From: Oscillospiraceae bacterium
GTDB taxonomy: Bacteria > Bacillota > Clostridia > Oscillospirales > Acutalibacteraceae
Length of the DNA stretch: 50,565 nt
Reading direction: 5' to 3'
Assembly: GCA_029225165.1 (NCBI GenBank)
Contig: JAQXVY010000059.1
Span: 1 to 50,565, forward strand
Positions within the stretch are counted from its first letter, which is position 1, and every line of letters starts with the position of its first letter. A model generated the notes under the pieces. It saw only the letters and a list, made by a program, of their open reading frames with translations. It searched no databases and was not told the origin of the DNA. Shown piece by piece: positions 1 to 8,843 of the stretch. A program made the position numbers and the translations under genes.

Positions 1-386
1 TTGGTCATTTCAACAGCCATATCATCAAGTCCGTTTTCAAAGATAAACAGCTTTTCCTTAAAGGTGTTAAAGTCGGGAGCAAGGCGCTTGCGTATGCCCC
101 TAAGGTTCTTAAACTCCTCTTCAAGCTCGTTATCTGCAAGCTGAAAGCGGTCAATTTCGGGAATTAAGTAAACCATAAATCGCTTTTTCATATCGTTGTA
201 CAAGAGTGGATATGTCAGCCTTGCCTCGTGACCACAGCTGTGGCATCTCCAATGAAAAAGATTTTCTTCCAGAACCTCATTCCTGAGGTGCGGGTTGTTT
301 GTGGCATTGATGCTGGTATATAGCTTACCCTCAGTTATTTCGTTGCATTTTGGGCAGATGATTTCTTTTATAACAGTTTTCTGCAT
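1..386 (-). CDS. CpXC-type zinc-ribbon protein, C-terminus outside the window
   Basis: Only the first 128 codons are visible; the gene runs off the left edge. The start ATG (384-386 on the minus strand) sits 8 nt after AAGGAG. Two Cys pairs, CPKC at residues 11-14 and CHSC at 48-51, form what looks like a zinc ribbon. The CPxC opening with a second CxxC about 35 residues later is the hallmark of the CpXC family, whose function is unknown. After the ribbon the chain becomes acidic and probably helical. The gene is divergent from the small acidic protein at 515. The family call rests on the cysteine pattern and is fairly secure; no role can be given. Confidence 0.7.
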   Translation of the reverse strand, partial: MQKTVIKEIICPKCNEITEGKLYTSINATNNPHLRNEVLEENLFHWRCHSCGHEARLTYPLLYNDMKKRFMVYLIPEIDRFQLADNELEEEFKNLRGIRKRLAPDFNTFKEKLFIFENGLDDMAVEMT

Positions 387-514
387 ATTGCCATCTCCTT
401 TTGCTACAATAATATATTAAATGAATTTTCTTGGCAAGTAAATTTTGAAAATTTGTTGATTTTATACCGTAAATCTGCAATAATATATTTGTAGAGTTTA
501 TCGGGAGGTTTATT

Positions 515-1021
515 ATGTGCGTTTTTGAAAATATATTTGACGGAATCAGCTTTGCAAAGGAGAAAATCACAGACGCAGCACACAGTGTTGTGGAAAAGAA
601 CAAGAAAAATGCTCAGCTTAACCGTTTAAGAAGGGTAATGAAACAGGAAAATGATACTATGGCTAAGGCATACCAAGCCTTGGGCAAGATTTTTTATGAA
701 AATATGACTGACGAACAGAGGGAAGAAAATGCACTGCTGTGTCAAATTTTAGAGAGAAGCAGCAGTCGTATGGAAAAGGCTCACAAGCGTTATGTAGAGG
801 TTATGAACGACAGGGAAAGCGAAGAGGTAAATGAGGTAATGTCCGAGGAGGATTTTGAGGATATTACAGTTGCCTGTTCCAACGAAAGCAAGTATGAAAA
901 AACAGAAGAAACTCAGGATAATTCCGATGTACAGGAAGAAAAGGAAGAAGCTCCTGCTGACGCAACACAGGAAGAACTAAAAGAGGAAATTTCTGAGGTT
1001 GCCGAAGGGGATTTGTTCTGA
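515..1021 (+). CDS. Hypothetical acidic, helical protein (168 aa)
   Basis: ATG at 515 follows a clear GGGAGG ribosome site. The first 100 residues are charged and look like long amphipathic helices, possibly a coiled coil. The last 60 residues are very rich in Glu and Asp and low in complexity. There is no signal peptide, membrane segment or metal site. Many Clostridia carry short proteins of this kind (FAKEKITDAA-like opening, acidic tail) without assigned function. It lies between a CpXC protein and spoVAE, and neither neighbour suggests a role. Codon use and the ribosome site support a real gene. I do not recognise the family. Confidence 0.7.
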   Translation: MCVFENIFDGISFAKEKITDAAHSVVEKNKKNAQLNRLRRVMKQENDTMAKAYQALGKIFYENMTDEQREENALLCQILERSSSRMEKAHKRYVEVMNDRESEEVNEVMSEEDFEDITVACSNESKYEKTEETQDNSDVQEEKEEAPADATQEELKEEISEVAEGDLF

Positions 1022-1158
1022 TACATACTGCTTGTTTTGGTTTTTTATTAACTTGAATATTTTTAGAGGGCGGAGGTCTTTGGCTTTTCGTCCTTTTCTT
1101 TTGGTATAAAACAAAGGGCAACGGGAAAAATAATATCATCAAAGAAAAGAGGGATGAT

Positions 1159-1515
1159 ATGGATTATCTCAAGGCTTTTGTGGTTGGGGGGCTTATTTGC
1201 GTTTTGGGGCAAATATTCATTGACAAAACAAAGCTCACCCCGGCAAGGATACTCACCTCCCTTGTAGTTATCGGTGTTTTGCTTGGTGCTGTGGGAGTTT
1301 ACGAGCCATTTGTGGAGTTTGCCGGAGCAGGTGCCACCGTTCCCTTGTCGGGGTTTGGATATAACCTGTACAAGGGTGTGAAAACAGCAATAGCCAAGGA
1401 CGGCTGGCTTGGAGTATTTACAGGAGGTCTTACCTCTTGCAGTGCCGGTATTGCGGCTGCAATATTCTTTGGTTTTTTGGCAGGTCTTTTGGGAAAACCA
1501 AAGGAAAAGAAGTGA
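1159..1515 (+). CDS. spoVAE: Stage V sporulation protein AE (SpoVAE)
   Basis: This is a small hydrophobic protein of 118 aa, the usual SpoVAE length, with about three membrane segments and a basic tail (KPKEKK). The opening MDYLKAFVVGGLICVLGQ and the later SGFGYNLYKGVKTA and GGLTSCSAGIAAA stretches are typical of the family. SpoVA proteins form the inner forespore membrane channel that moves dipicolinic acid during sporulation and germination. In Bacillus and most Clostridia the gene sits in a spoVAC-spoVAD-spoVAE cluster, but no such partners are next to it here. The ATG at 1159 follows AGAGGGATGAT. The identification is strong; whether this organism sporulates cannot be told from the window. 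Confidence 0.9.
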   Translation: MDYLKAFVVGGLICVLGQIFIDKTKLTPARILTSLVVIGVLLGAVGVYEPFVEFAGAGATVPLSGFGYNLYKGVKTAIAKDGWLGVFTGGLTSCSAGIAAAIFFGFLAGLLGKPKEKK

Positions 1516-1551
1516 CACATTCTGTAATAACGGAATTTATGTGAAAAATGC

Positions 1552-1580
1552 TTGATTTTTATAGTATGATGTGCTATTAT
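1552..1580 (+). promoter_or_regulatory. Putative sigma-A promoter of the rimP operon
   Basis: TTGATT at 1552-1557, a 17-nt spacer and TATTAT at 1575-1580 make a good sigma-A match. It lies downstream of the spoVAE stop and about 75 nt upstream of the rimP start. A second reading of the -10 (TATAAT at 1578) would need a 20-nt spacer. Confidence 0.55.
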
Positions 1581-1605
1581 AATAAAAGTTAATATCCTAT
1601 GGTAG

Positions 1606-1629
1606 AGGAGTGGTCAGACGACCGCTCCT
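1606..1629 (+). promoter_or_regulatory. Leader hairpin upstream of rimP
   Basis: AGGAG-T-GGTC (1606-1615) pairs with GACC-G-CTCCT (1620-1629) around an AGAC loop, giving a 10-bp stem with one G-T pair. It sits about 20 nt after the predicted transcription start and just before the rimP ribosome site. The following sequence is only weakly T-rich, so it is more likely a leader structure than an efficient terminator. I recall similar short hairpins before rimP in other Clostridia. Confidence 0.5.
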
Positions 1630-1653
1630 TTGTTATTGTAAAGGAGCATTATT

Positions 1654-2136
1654 ATGGCTAACAAAAAAGGAGGCTCAACGGTAAGTGCGGTTTGGGAGAT
1701 TGCAAAGCCTATTGCCGACGAGCTGGGACTAAGCCTTTGGGATATTCGTTATCTCAAGGAGGGTGCACAGTGGTACCTGAGAGTCATCATTGACAAAGAG
1801 GGCGGAGTCGGTATTACCGACTGCGAAAATATGTCAAGAGCCCTTGATCAGCCCTTGGACGAAAAAGAACCCTGTAAGGAGCAGTACATTCTTGAAGTAA
1901 GTTCCCCCGGTGTGGAAAGGGAGCTTGTCCGTGAGGAGCATTTTCAGCAGTTTTTAGGCGCTGATGTAATGGTTAAGATGATTCGTCCCATAGATGGCAT
2001 TGGCAAGGAATTTAAGGGCGTATTAAGTGACGCCGACAAGCAAACAGCAACAATTACCGACCACAGCGGAGAAAATCAGGTAAAGATAAACAAAAAGGAC
2101 GCTGTGTATATTAAATTAGATGATTTTGATTTTTAA
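1654..2136 (+). CDS. rimP: Ribosome maturation factor RimP
   Basis: This is a 160-aa cytoplasmic protein needed for 30S subunit maturation. The N-terminal domain contains WDIRYLKEGAQWYLRV and the family signature around LEVSSPGVERELV (about residues 85-98), followed by the SH3-like C-terminal domain ending IKLDDFDF. Length and motifs are normal for RimP (formerly YlxS/YhbC). An AAAGGAG ribosome site lies just upstream of ATG 1654. It is the first gene of the conserved rimP-nusA-ylxR-ylxQ-infB-rbfA operon, with nusA starting 20 nt after its stop. Confidence 0.96.
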   Translation: MANKKGGSTVSAVWEIAKPIADELGLSLWDIRYLKEGAQWYLRVIIDKEGGVGITDCENMSRALDQPLDEKEPCKEQYILEVSSPGVERELVREEHFQQFLGADVMVKMIRPIDGIGKEFKGVLSDADKQTATITDHSGENQVKINKKDAVYIKLDDFDF

Positions 2137-2156
2137 GGAAAGGATTTGATTTTGGA

Positions 2157-3218
2157 ATGGATAACAAAGAAATTTTTGAAGCGTTGAGACTTTTGGAAAG
2201 TGAAAAGGGAATTTCATTGGAAGCAATGATTACCCAGATTTCAAAGGCAATCGTTATAGCCTGCAAAAACAACTTTGGGGGCAACGAAAATGTGGACATT
2301 GACATTAATCCCGACAAGAACACCTTTGATGTTAAGATTAACAAAGAGGTTGTTGAGGAGGTCTATGACCCTGACTACGAGATAAGCCTTGAGGACGCAC
2401 AAAAGATTAATAAGGACGCACAAATCGGCGAAAATGTGGGCATTGCCCTTGACCCTAAAAACTTGGGCAGAATCGCTGTTCAGACAGCCCGTTCAGTAAT
2501 CCGTCAGGGTATTCGTGACGGCGAAAAGGGACAGATGCTTGCTGAGTTCCAGTCAAGACAGCAGGAGCTTGTAACTGCTACTGTTGAGAGAATCGACCCG
2601 GTTTCCGGTGCGGCAACAATCAAAATCGGCAAGGCAGAAACTATTTTGCCAAAATCCGAGCAGGTTGGCGAAGAGGTACTTAAAGAGGGCGACCATGTTA
2701 AGGTATACATTGTAGATGTTAAAAACGGTGACAGAGGCCCAAGGGCTATTATTTCAAGAACACATCCTGACTTTGTAAAGAGGTTGTTTGAAACAGAGGT
2801 TCCCGAAATCTTTGACGGTGTTGTTGAGATTAAGTCAGTTTCAAGAGAAGCCGGGTCAAGAACAAAGATGGCTGTTTACAGCAAGGACACAGCAGTTGAC
2901 CCAGTTGGTGCTTGTATCGGTACAAAGGGTGCAAGGGTAAACACCATTGTTGAAGAGCTTGGGGGAGAGAAGATTGACATTGTAGAATGGTCCGAGGATC
3001 CAACAAAGTTTGTGGCAGAGGCACTTTCTCCTGCAACTGTTGTAAAGGTTACAGTTGATGATGAGGAAGGAAAGTCCTGCAAGGTTACAGTTCCCGACAA
3101 TCAGCTTTCACTTGCCATTGGCAACAAGGGACAAAATGCAAGACTTGCCGCAAAGCTTACAGGCTGGAAGATTGACATCAGACCTGAAAGCGGTTTCTAC
3201 GGAGAGGACGAAGAATAA
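2157..3218 (+). CDS. nusA: Transcription termination/antitermination factor NusA
   Basis: The 353-aa protein has the order expected of Firmicute NusA: an N-terminal RNA-polymerase-binding domain (about 1-125), an S1 RNA-binding domain (about 130-205, VTATVERIDPVSGAATI), then two KH domains (about 225-345) with DPVGACIGTKGARV and SLAIGNKGQNARLAAKL. It lacks the extra acidic repeats of enterobacterial NusA, as expected for this phylum. NusA binds RNA polymerase and modulates pausing, termination and antitermination. It lies between rimP and ylxR, the canonical place. The start ATG 2157 follows AAGGA. Confidence 0.97.
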   Translation: MDNKEIFEALRLLESEKGISLEAMITQISKAIVIACKNNFGGNENVDIDINPDKNTFDVKINKEVVEEVYDPDYEISLEDAQKINKDAQIGENVGIALDPKNLGRIAVQTARSVIRQGIRDGEKGQMLAEFQSRQQELVTATVERIDPVSGAATIKIGKAETILPKSEQVGEEVLKEGDHVKVYIVDVKNGDRGPRAIISRTHPDFVKRLFETEVPEIFDGVVEIKSVSREAGSRTKMAVYSKDTAVDPVGACIGTKGARVNTIVEELGGEKIDIVEWSEDPTKFVAEALSPATVVKVTVDDEEGKSCKVTVPDNQLSLAIGNKGQNARLAAKLTGWKIDIRPESGFYGEDEE

Positions 3219-3287
3219 TTTTGACTTTTTAAGTAACTGCTTATAATTACTTGTTAGAATAATTAATATAATGAAGGGAGGAATACT

Positions 3288-3587
3288 GTGAAAACAAAAA
3301 AGGTTCCAATGAGAAAATGCTCCGGTTGTCTTAATATGTTCCCAAAAAAGGAGCTTGTCAGGGTGGTAAAGTCGCCGGACAAAAAGGACGAAAACGGAAA
3401 TGTTGTAGAAAAGGGCAGTGTATCCCTTGACCTTACATCAAAAAAGCCGGGCAGAGGGGCGTATGTTTGCAGGAGTAAGGAATGTCTTAAAAAGGCTCGA
3501 AAGGCTAAAAGGATAGAGCGTTCTCTTGAAACAGAAATTCCTTCTGAGGTATATGACCAGATGGAAAGGGAGCTTGAGGATGAATGA
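3288..3587 (+). CDS. rnpM: YlxR family protein (RNase P modulator RnpM)
   Basis: This is a 99-aa RNA-binding protein with the YlxR signature: MRKCSGC near the N-terminus, a middle GRGAYVCRSKEC motif, and a basic stretch KKARKAKR. The family member in Bacillus subtilis has been described as an RNase P modulator (RnpM). The gene starts with GTG at 3288 after a strong GGGAGG. The reading frame overlaps the following ylxQ start by 8 bases, which suggests translational coupling. An insertion-like hydrophilic loop (DKKDENGNVVEKG) makes it slightly longer than the typical 90 aa. Confidence 0.9.
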   Translation: MKTKKVPMRKCSGCLNMFPKKELVRVVKSPDKKDENGNVVEKGSVSLDLTSKKPGRGAYVCRSKECLKKARKAKRIERSLETEIPSEVYDQMERELEDE

Positions 3588-3900
3588 CAGACTTCTTTCC
3601 CTTTTGGGATTATGCAGACGAGCAGGAAAAATTGTAATTGGTGCAGACCCTGTAATAGATTCTGTGCTTAACGGAAAATCGTATGTTGTGCTTATGGCTA
3701 AGGATTTTTCCCACAACAGCAAAAAAAGCGTTGAAAAAGCCTGTAATACAGGTAATGTAAAGGCTAAGGTGATTTCAAGGACAAAGGAAGAGCTTAGTCT
3801 GGCGATTGGAAAATTTTGTGCTGTTGTAGCCGTAACGGACAGAGGTTTTTCTGATAAAATTCAGGAGCTTATCCTGAAAGAACAAGAACAGGAGGAATGA
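3580..3900 (+). CDS. ylxQ: YlxQ, L7Ae-family RNA-binding protein
   Basis: The 106-aa product has the ribosomal protein L7Ae/L30e fold: [14 protein letters not shown] at residues 6-19, then [19 protein letters not shown] and [13 protein letters not shown] near the end. Family members bind kink-turn RNA, and this one is the standard partner between ylxR and infB. The open frame extends upstream to 3526, but ATG 3580 overlaps the ylxR stop, fits the family N-terminus ([11 protein letters not shown]) and has a GGGAGCTTGAGG stretch before it, so I place the start there. infB begins 4 nt after the stop. Confidence 0.9.
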   Translation: MNDRLLSLLGLCRRAGKIVIGADPVIDSVLNGKSYVVLMAKDFSHNSKKSVEKACNTGNVKAKVISRTKEELSLAIGKFCAVVAVTDRGFSDKIQELILKEQEQEE

Positions 3901-3904
3901 CACT

Positions 3905-6232
3905 ATGATGATTAAATATAAGGTTAACGAGGTTGCCAAGGATTTGGGCGTTAACAATAAAAAGGTAGTAGAGGTGCTTGACAAGTATTGCGGTGTTCAA
4001 GCAAAGACAACTACGGCACTTGACGAAAAGCAGCTTGATGTGGTATTTGACTTTTTTACACAGGAAGCAAAGCTTGATAACCTTGACAGCTACTTTGCCA
4101 AGAGAAACGAAGGCATAGAGGCAGCCGAGGCTAAAAAGGAAGAAGAAAAGAAAAAGAGAAAAGAAGAGCTTAAAAAGCAAAAGGCAGAACAGGCTCAAAA
4201 GCAGGGCAAGGCACCTGTGCCTGAAAAACAGCAGGATGCTCCTCAAAAGAAGAAGGAGAGCCGTGTTATCGACACCTCTGCCGTTGTTGTCAATGTTGAT
4301 AAATACAACGAAAAGTACGACAATATGGCTGACTCCGGTATGAACAGGAGCGACAGAAACAGAAGTCAGGTTAAAAAGCAAAAGATTAACCAGCGCTCAC
4401 AGCAGAGGAAGAAACGCCAGGGCAAGAGAGAAACAGAGCAGGAGCGCCTAAAGAGAATTGCAGCGGAAAGAAAGGCAAAGCCTATCACTGTGCAAATCCC
4501 TGATGAAATCGTTGTTCAGGAGCTTGCCTCCCGACTAAAGGCTACTGTTGCCGAGGTTGTTAAAAAGGCATTTATGATGGGTACAATGGTTACAGCAACA
4601 GATACTATTGACTTTGACACAGCCTCCCTTATTGCAATGGAATTTCACGCAAAGGTTGAAAAGGAAGTAGTGGTTACCATTGAAGAGCAGATTATTGACG
4701 ACACAGAGGACGACGACAACAACTTGGTTGGAAGAGCACCTGTTGTAGTTGTTATGGGCCATGTTGACCACGGTAAAACCTCTATCCTTGATGTTATCCG
4801 ACACGCAAATGTAACAGCATCTGAAGCAGGCGGTATTACACAGCACATCGGTGCTTACAGAGTACAGGTTAACGGAAAGGATATGACCTTCCTTGACACA
4901 CCGGGACACGAAGCATTCACAACAATGCGTGCCCGTGGCGCACAGGCAACTGATATTGCTATCCTTGTTGTTGCAGCGGATGACGGTATTATGCCACAGA
5001 CTATTGAGGCTATCAACCACGCAAAGGCTGCCGGAGTTTCCGTAGTAGTTGCAATTAACAAGATGGATAAGCCGGGTGCTAACCCTGAGGCTGTTAAGCA
5101 ACAGCTTACAGAATACGAGCTTGTTCCTGAGGAATGGGGCGGAGATACACCTTGTATCCCTGTTTCAGCCAAGACTAAGGAGGGCATTACAGACCTTCTT
5201 GAAATGGTGCTTTTGATTGCAGAGATGAAAGAGCTTAAGGCTAACCCTGACCGCCAGGCAAAGGGCTGTGTAATTGAGGCTCGTCTTGACAAGGGCAGAG
5301 GTCCTGTTGCAACTGTACTTGTTCAGAACGGTACTCTACGCAAGGGTGACATTGTTGTTGCCGGGACAGCTGTGGGCAGAGTTCGTGCAATGACAAACGA
5401 CAAGGGTATGTCAGTTAAGGAGGCAGGCCCATCTGTTCCTGTTGAAATCACAGGTCTTGCCGAAGTACCACAGGGCGGTGACATTTTCAACGCAGTTACC
5501 AACGAAAGACTTGCAAGAGAGCTTGTTGAGCAGAGAAAGACAAAGCAGAAGGAAGAGCTGTTTAATTCCAGAACAAAGGTTACACTTGACAACCTGTTTG
5601 ACCAGATGAAGCAGGGCGAAATGCAGGAGCTTCAGATTATTGTCAAGGCTGATGTTCAGGGTTCTGTTGAGGCTGTTCGTCAGTCACTTGAAAAACTGAC
5701 TAACGACGAGGTAAGGGTTAATGTTATCCACGGTGGTGTTGGTGCTATCAACGAAAGCGATGTTATGCTTGCAAACGCAAGTAACGCCATTATTGTAGGC
5801 TTTAATGTTCGCCCTGATGCAACAGCCCTTGCAAATGCAGAAAGAGAGTCTGTTGACATTCGTCTTTACAGCATTATTTACAACTGTATCGAGGAAATTG
5901 AAGCCGCTATGAAGGGTATGCTTGCTCCTAAGACAAGAGAGGTTGTAATAGGTAATGCCGAAATCCGCAACATCATCCGTATCAAGAGCGTTGGTGTTGT
6001 TGCCGGTTCTTATGTTAAGGACGGCGTTATCAAGAGGAATGCACAGGTTCGTGTAATTCGTGACGGTGTTGTTATTGCCGACGACCACATTGCATCTCTA
6101 CAGAGATTTAAGGATGCAGTTAAGGAAGTACACGAAAACTACGAGTGCGGTATCTGCCTTGAAAGATTTAATGACCTTCGTGAGGGAGATATTTTTGAAG
6201 TGTATGAAATTCAGGAGTACAGAGAAGACTAA
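3905..6232 (+). CDS. infB: Translation initiation factor IF-2
   Basis: A 775-aa GTPase that places initiator tRNA on the 30S subunit. It opens with an IF2-N helix domain ([22 protein letters not shown]), then a long Lys/Glu/Gln-rich linker (about 75-185), a second IF2-N module, the G domain, and domains II-IV ending in [23 protein letters not shown] motifs are visible: GHVDHGKT at about 285-292, [12 protein letters not shown], and SAKTKEG. GGAGG lies 10 nt upstream of ATG 3905; a second ATG follows directly and could also be used. It is the fifth gene of the rimP operon. Confidence 0.98.
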   Translation: MMIKYKVNEVAKDLGVNNKKVVEVLDKYCGVQAKTTTALDEKQLDVVFDFFTQEAKLDNLDSYFAKRNEGIEAAEAKKEEEKKKRKEELKKQKAEQAQKQGKAPVPEKQQDAPQKKKESRVIDTSAVVVNVDKYNEKYDNMADSGMNRSDRNRSQVKKQKINQRSQQRKKRQGKRETEQERLKRIAAERKAKPITVQIPDEIVVQELASRLKATVAEVVKKAFMMGTMVTATDTIDFDTASLIAMEFHAKVEKEVVVTIEEQIIDDTEDDDNNLVGRAPVVVVMGHVDHGKTSILDVIRHANVTASEAGGITQHIGAYRVQVNGKDMTFLDTPGHEAFTTMRARGAQATDIAILVVAADDGIMPQTIEAINHAKAAGVSVVVAINKMDKPGANPEAVKQQLTEYELVPEEWGGDTPCIPVSAKTKEGITDLLEMVLLIAEMKELKANPDRQAKGCVIEARLDKGRGPVATVLVQNGTLRKGDIVVAGTAVGRVRAMTNDKGMSVKEAGPSVPVEITGLAEVPQGGDIFNAVTNERLARELVEQRKTKQKEELFNSRTKVTLDNLFDQMKQGEMQELQIIVKADVQGSVEAVRQSLEKLTNDEVRVNVIHGGVGAINESDVMLANASNAIIVGFNVRPDATALANAERESVDIRLYSIIYNCIEEIEAAMKGMLAPKTREVVIGNAEIRNIIRIKSVGVVAGSYVKDGVIKRNAQVRVIRDGVVIADDHIASLQRFKDAVKEVHENYECGICLERFNDLREGDIFEVYEIQEYRED

Positions 6233-6255
6233 TATTGTTTATGTTTAGTATGAGA

Positions 6256-6288
6256 TAGGGAAACGCTAAAACTATGAGTGTTTCCCTA
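6256..6288. repeat. Hairpin between infB and rbfA, likely fused ends of a family A element
   Basis: A 12-bp stem (6256-6267 with 6277-6288, one G-T pair) and a 9-nt loop. The arms read TAGGGAAACGCT and AGTGTTTCCCTA, matching the terminal inverted repeats of the family A elements seen at 12789, 19170 and 22835. No T-tract follows, so it is a poor terminator. It may be the scar of an internally deleted element, inside an otherwise conserved operon. Confidence 0.5.
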
Positions 6289-6323
6289 ACTCACAACTTG
6301 TTTATTATATAGAGGAAGTTATT

Positions 6324-6698
6324 ATGTCAGGACACAGAATTGACAGAACAACAGAAGACATCAAAAGGGAGCTTACTGCCATTTTTAAAATGGTTAAAGA
6401 CCCTCGTGTTGCCGACTGCTTCATTTCCATTATCCGTGTTGAGGTTACAAACGACCTGAGCTACTGCACAGTTTATTTCAGTGTAATTGAGGGTATGGAA
6501 AGGGCAAAGGAGGCGCTAAAGGGGCTGAAATCGGCGTCAGGCTTTATTCGCCGTGAGCTTGGCCACAGAGTGCACCTTCGTCATACTCCGGAGCTTATTT
6601 TCAAGGCAACGGACAGTGTGGAGTACAGTGCCAACATAAGCCGTATTTTAAATGAGCTTGATATTAAAAAGGATGATAGTGATGATGACGCTGAGTGA
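6324..6698 (+). CDS. rbfA: Ribosome-binding factor A
   Basis: A 124-aa KH-like protein that helps 30S maturation and 16S rRNA 5' processing. Family motifs are present: HRIDRTTEDIKRELTAIF at the start, KDPRV near residue 28, CTVYFSV, and GFIRRELGHRVHLRHTPELIF in the second half. Length is normal. An AGAGGAAG ribosome site precedes ATG 6324. The C-terminus overlaps the nrnA start by 17 bases. The gap to infB is 91 nt, longer than elsewhere in the operon, because of the hairpin at 6256. Confidence 0.96.
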   Translation: MSGHRIDRTTEDIKRELTAIFKMVKDPRVADCFISIIRVEVTNDLSYCTVYFSVIEGMERAKEALKGLKSASGFIRRELGHRVHLRHTPELIFKATDSVEYSANISRILNELDIKKDDSDDDAE

Positions 6699-7626
6699 TG
6701 TTGCAAAGATTTTAAAGTCACAGGACAATATTGAAATTCTCACCCATCACTATCCCGACGGCGATACCCTTGGCTCTGCCTATGGACTTTGCATAGCTTT
6801 GCAAAATATGGGCAAGAATGCAAGGGTTGTACTTAGCGGTTCCTGCGCAAGGAAGTTTTCTTACCTACTTTACGGTGTTAAGGAATGTGTCTTTACACCA
6901 AAGTTTATTGTGTCGGTGGATGTAGCGGCAAAGTCCCTTTTGGGGGAGAATGAGGAACTTTACAGCGACAAAATAGACTTGTGCATTGACCACCACGGAA
7001 GTAACACCTTGGGGGTTAATGACAGTTATATTGACGACACAGCAGCCGCTACAGCGGAGATTATCTTTGATTTGATAAATGTAATGGGCGAAGAAATTAC
7101 ACCACAAATTGCAAACTGCCTTTACACCGGTGTAAGCACAGACACAGGGTGCTTTATGTACACCAACACCACATCAAAAACCCACAAAATTGCAGGTGAA
7201 TTAATTGACCTTGGGGCAGATTTCGGGGAGATAAATCGAAAAATGTTTGAAACAAAAACCAAGGAAAAAATTGCTCTTGAAAGAATGGTTTACGACACCC
7301 TTGACTTTTACTGTGACGGTAAACTTGCAATTATTTACACAACTATTGCTATGCAGGATAAGCTAAACCTTGGTGACGACGAAATGGAAGGTCTTGCCTC
7401 GATTCCTCGTCAAATTGAGGGTGTAAAAATGGGAATCACCATAAGAGAAAAGAAAAACAGAGATTTTAAAATCTCTGTCAGGACAAACGGTGATACAGAC
7501 GCTTGTGAATTTTGCAAAAGGTTTGGCGGCGGCGGTCACAAGGCGGCTTCGGGCTGTTCCATTCAGGGCGACCTTATAACAGTAAAGCAAACCCTGATTG
7601 CCGCCGCAGAAGAGATTTTGCTATGA
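6682..7626 (+). CDS. nrnA: DHH/DHHA1 phosphoesterase, NrnA-type nano-RNase/pAp phosphatase
   Basis: About 314 aa with both halves of the family. The DHH domain shows HHYPDGDTLGS near residue 21, VSVDVAA, the DHHGSN metal motif, and STDTGCFMYTNT. The C-terminal DHHA1 domain ends in RFGGGGHKAASGC. NrnA degrades short RNA oligonucleotides and dephosphorylates pAp. The open frame begins at 6652 inside rbfA, but AAAAGGAT places the start at ATG 6682 (or 6685), overlapping the rbfA end. Its stop overlaps the truB start as ATGA. The rbfA-nrnA-truB order is standard in Firmicutes. Confidence 0.93.
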   Translation: MMTLSDVAKILKSQDNIEILTHHYPDGDTLGSAYGLCIALQNMGKNARVVLSGSCARKFSYLLYGVKECVFTPKFIVSVDVAAKSLLGENEELYSDKIDLCIDHHGSNTLGVNDSYIDDTAAATAEIIFDLINVMGEEITPQIANCLYTGVSTDTGCFMYTNTTSKTHKIAGELIDLGADFGEINRKMFETKTKEKIALERMVYDTLDFYCDGKLAIIYTTIAMQDKLNLGDDEMEGLASIPRQIEGVKMGITIREKKNRDFKISVRTNGDTDACEFCKRFGGGGHKAASGCSIQGDLITVKQTLIAAAEEILL

Positions 7627-8519
7627 ACGGTGTTTTAGTAATTAACAAGCCTATGGAGTTTACCTCTTTTGATGTGGTTGCCATTATGCGGCGGGTGACA
7701 GGGGAGAGGAAAATCGGGCATCTCGGCACCCTTGACCCAAACGCCACAGGGGTTTTGCCCCTTGTTTTGGGCAACGCAACAAAGGCGCAGGACTTGGTGG
7801 TAAACCACGACAAGGAGTATGTTGCAGAGTTTAGGCTTGGTGTAAAAACCGACACCTTGGATATTTGGGGCGAGGTTATAAAGGAAGAAAAAACATCCTT
7901 TACAAAAGAGGATATTCTAAACATTCTCCCAAAATTCACAGGTGAGATACAGCAGATACCTCCAATGTATTCCGCAGTTAAGGTGGACGGCAAAAGACTT
8001 TACGACCTTGCCCGTGACGGTAAAGAAATCGAGAGGAAAACTCGTTCTGTTACCGTTTATGAGCTTATCCTTAAAGATTTTGACGAAGAAAGTCAGAGTG
8101 GTACTCTTAAAATAAAGTGCAGTAAGGGTACATATGTGAGAACGCTGATTGACGACATAGGCAACGCCCTCGGCACCTTTGGTGTTATGACTTCACTTGT
8201 GAGGACAAATGCCTGCGGATATTCCATAGAGGACGCAATTCCCCTTGAAAAGGCAAGAGAAATGACCGACTTCGGGGACTACATCAAGGACACAGAAAGT
8301 CTGTTTATGACCTACGGCTATGTTAAGGTGACTTCCCCTCAGGCAAAGCGTTTTAAAAACGGAGGTTCTCTTGACAAGAACAGAACATACCTCGCAAAGC
8401 TAAATCCACCTGAAGATACTATACTTAGGGTTAAGGATGACCAAAATAAATTTTTAGGTCTTGGTATTGTTAAGGGTGAAGAACTGAAAATTTATAAGCT
8501 GTTTGCCGTAAATCATTAA
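7623..8519 (+). CDS. truB: tRNA pseudouridine(55) synthase TruB
   Basis: 298 aa; isomerises U55 in the T-arm of tRNAs. The start MNGVLVINKPMEFTSFDVV and the catalytic loop HLGTLDPNATGVLPL (catalytic Asp in LD) are diagnostic. YSAVKVDGKRLYDLAR and GTYVRTLIDDIG follow in order, and a PUA-like C-terminal region is present. The open frame extends back to 7512 within nrnA, but the ATG at 7623 gives the family N-terminus and overlaps the nrnA stop. It is the last gene of the operon and is followed directly by an intrinsic terminator. ribF, often next, is absent. Confidence 0.96.
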   Translation: MNGVLVINKPMEFTSFDVVAIMRRVTGERKIGHLGTLDPNATGVLPLVLGNATKAQDLVVNHDKEYVAEFRLGVKTDTLDIWGEVIKEEKTSFTKEDILNILPKFTGEIQQIPPMYSAVKVDGKRLYDLARDGKEIERKTRSVTVYELILKDFDEESQSGTLKIKCSKGTYVRTLIDDIGNALGTFGVMTSLVRTNACGYSIEDAIPLEKAREMTDFGDYIKDTESLFMTYGYVKVTSPQAKRFKNGGSLDKNRTYLAKLNPPEDTILRVKDDQNKFLGLGIVKGEELKIYKLFAVNH

Positions 8520-8534
8520 AATACGATAGAGCTA

Positions 8535-8559
8535 AAAAGGGAGTCAAGCACTCCCTTTT
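8535..8559 (+). terminator. Intrinsic terminator of the rimP-truB operon
   Basis: AAAAGGGAGT (8535-8544) pairs perfectly with ACTCCCTTTT (8550-8559) around a 5-nt loop, 15 nt after the truB stop. The stem ends in a short T-run. Confidence 0.85.
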
Positions 8560-8618
8560 ATCATTAGGGCAACCGACCTGTTATTCAAAAAACAATAATG
8601 GGAGTAGGCAGTTTTAGT

Positions 8619-8836
8619 ACAAACAGCCTCCATCAGAGGAGGGAGGGGGACCGCTTGCGGTGGAAGGAGGGAAAAACTTTCCTCTTTTGCTCATTTTGTC
8701 TTTAGAGGATAGTATGGTTCATTGTTCTGACTCATACTTTTCAATCTAAAGACAAAGCAAGATATATTGACTACTTTTTCGCTCCCTCAGTCGGCAGAGC
8801 CGACAGCTCCCTCATCCGATGGAGTCTTTGTTCAGC
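8619..8836. mobile_element. Imperfect palindromic element (about 215 bp), MITE-like
   Basis: The two halves are inverted copies. CTCCATC near 8628-8634 faces GATGGAG at 8818-8824. GAGGAGGGAG near 8636 faces CTCCCTCATC near 8808. Inside, TTTGTCTTTAGA (8695-8706) is perfectly complementary to TCTAAAGACAAA (8745-8756). No coding capacity is visible. This fits a non-autonomous element or its remnant. No second copy was found in the window, so mobility is inferred. Confidence 0.5.
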
Positions 8837-8843
8837 CCATAAT

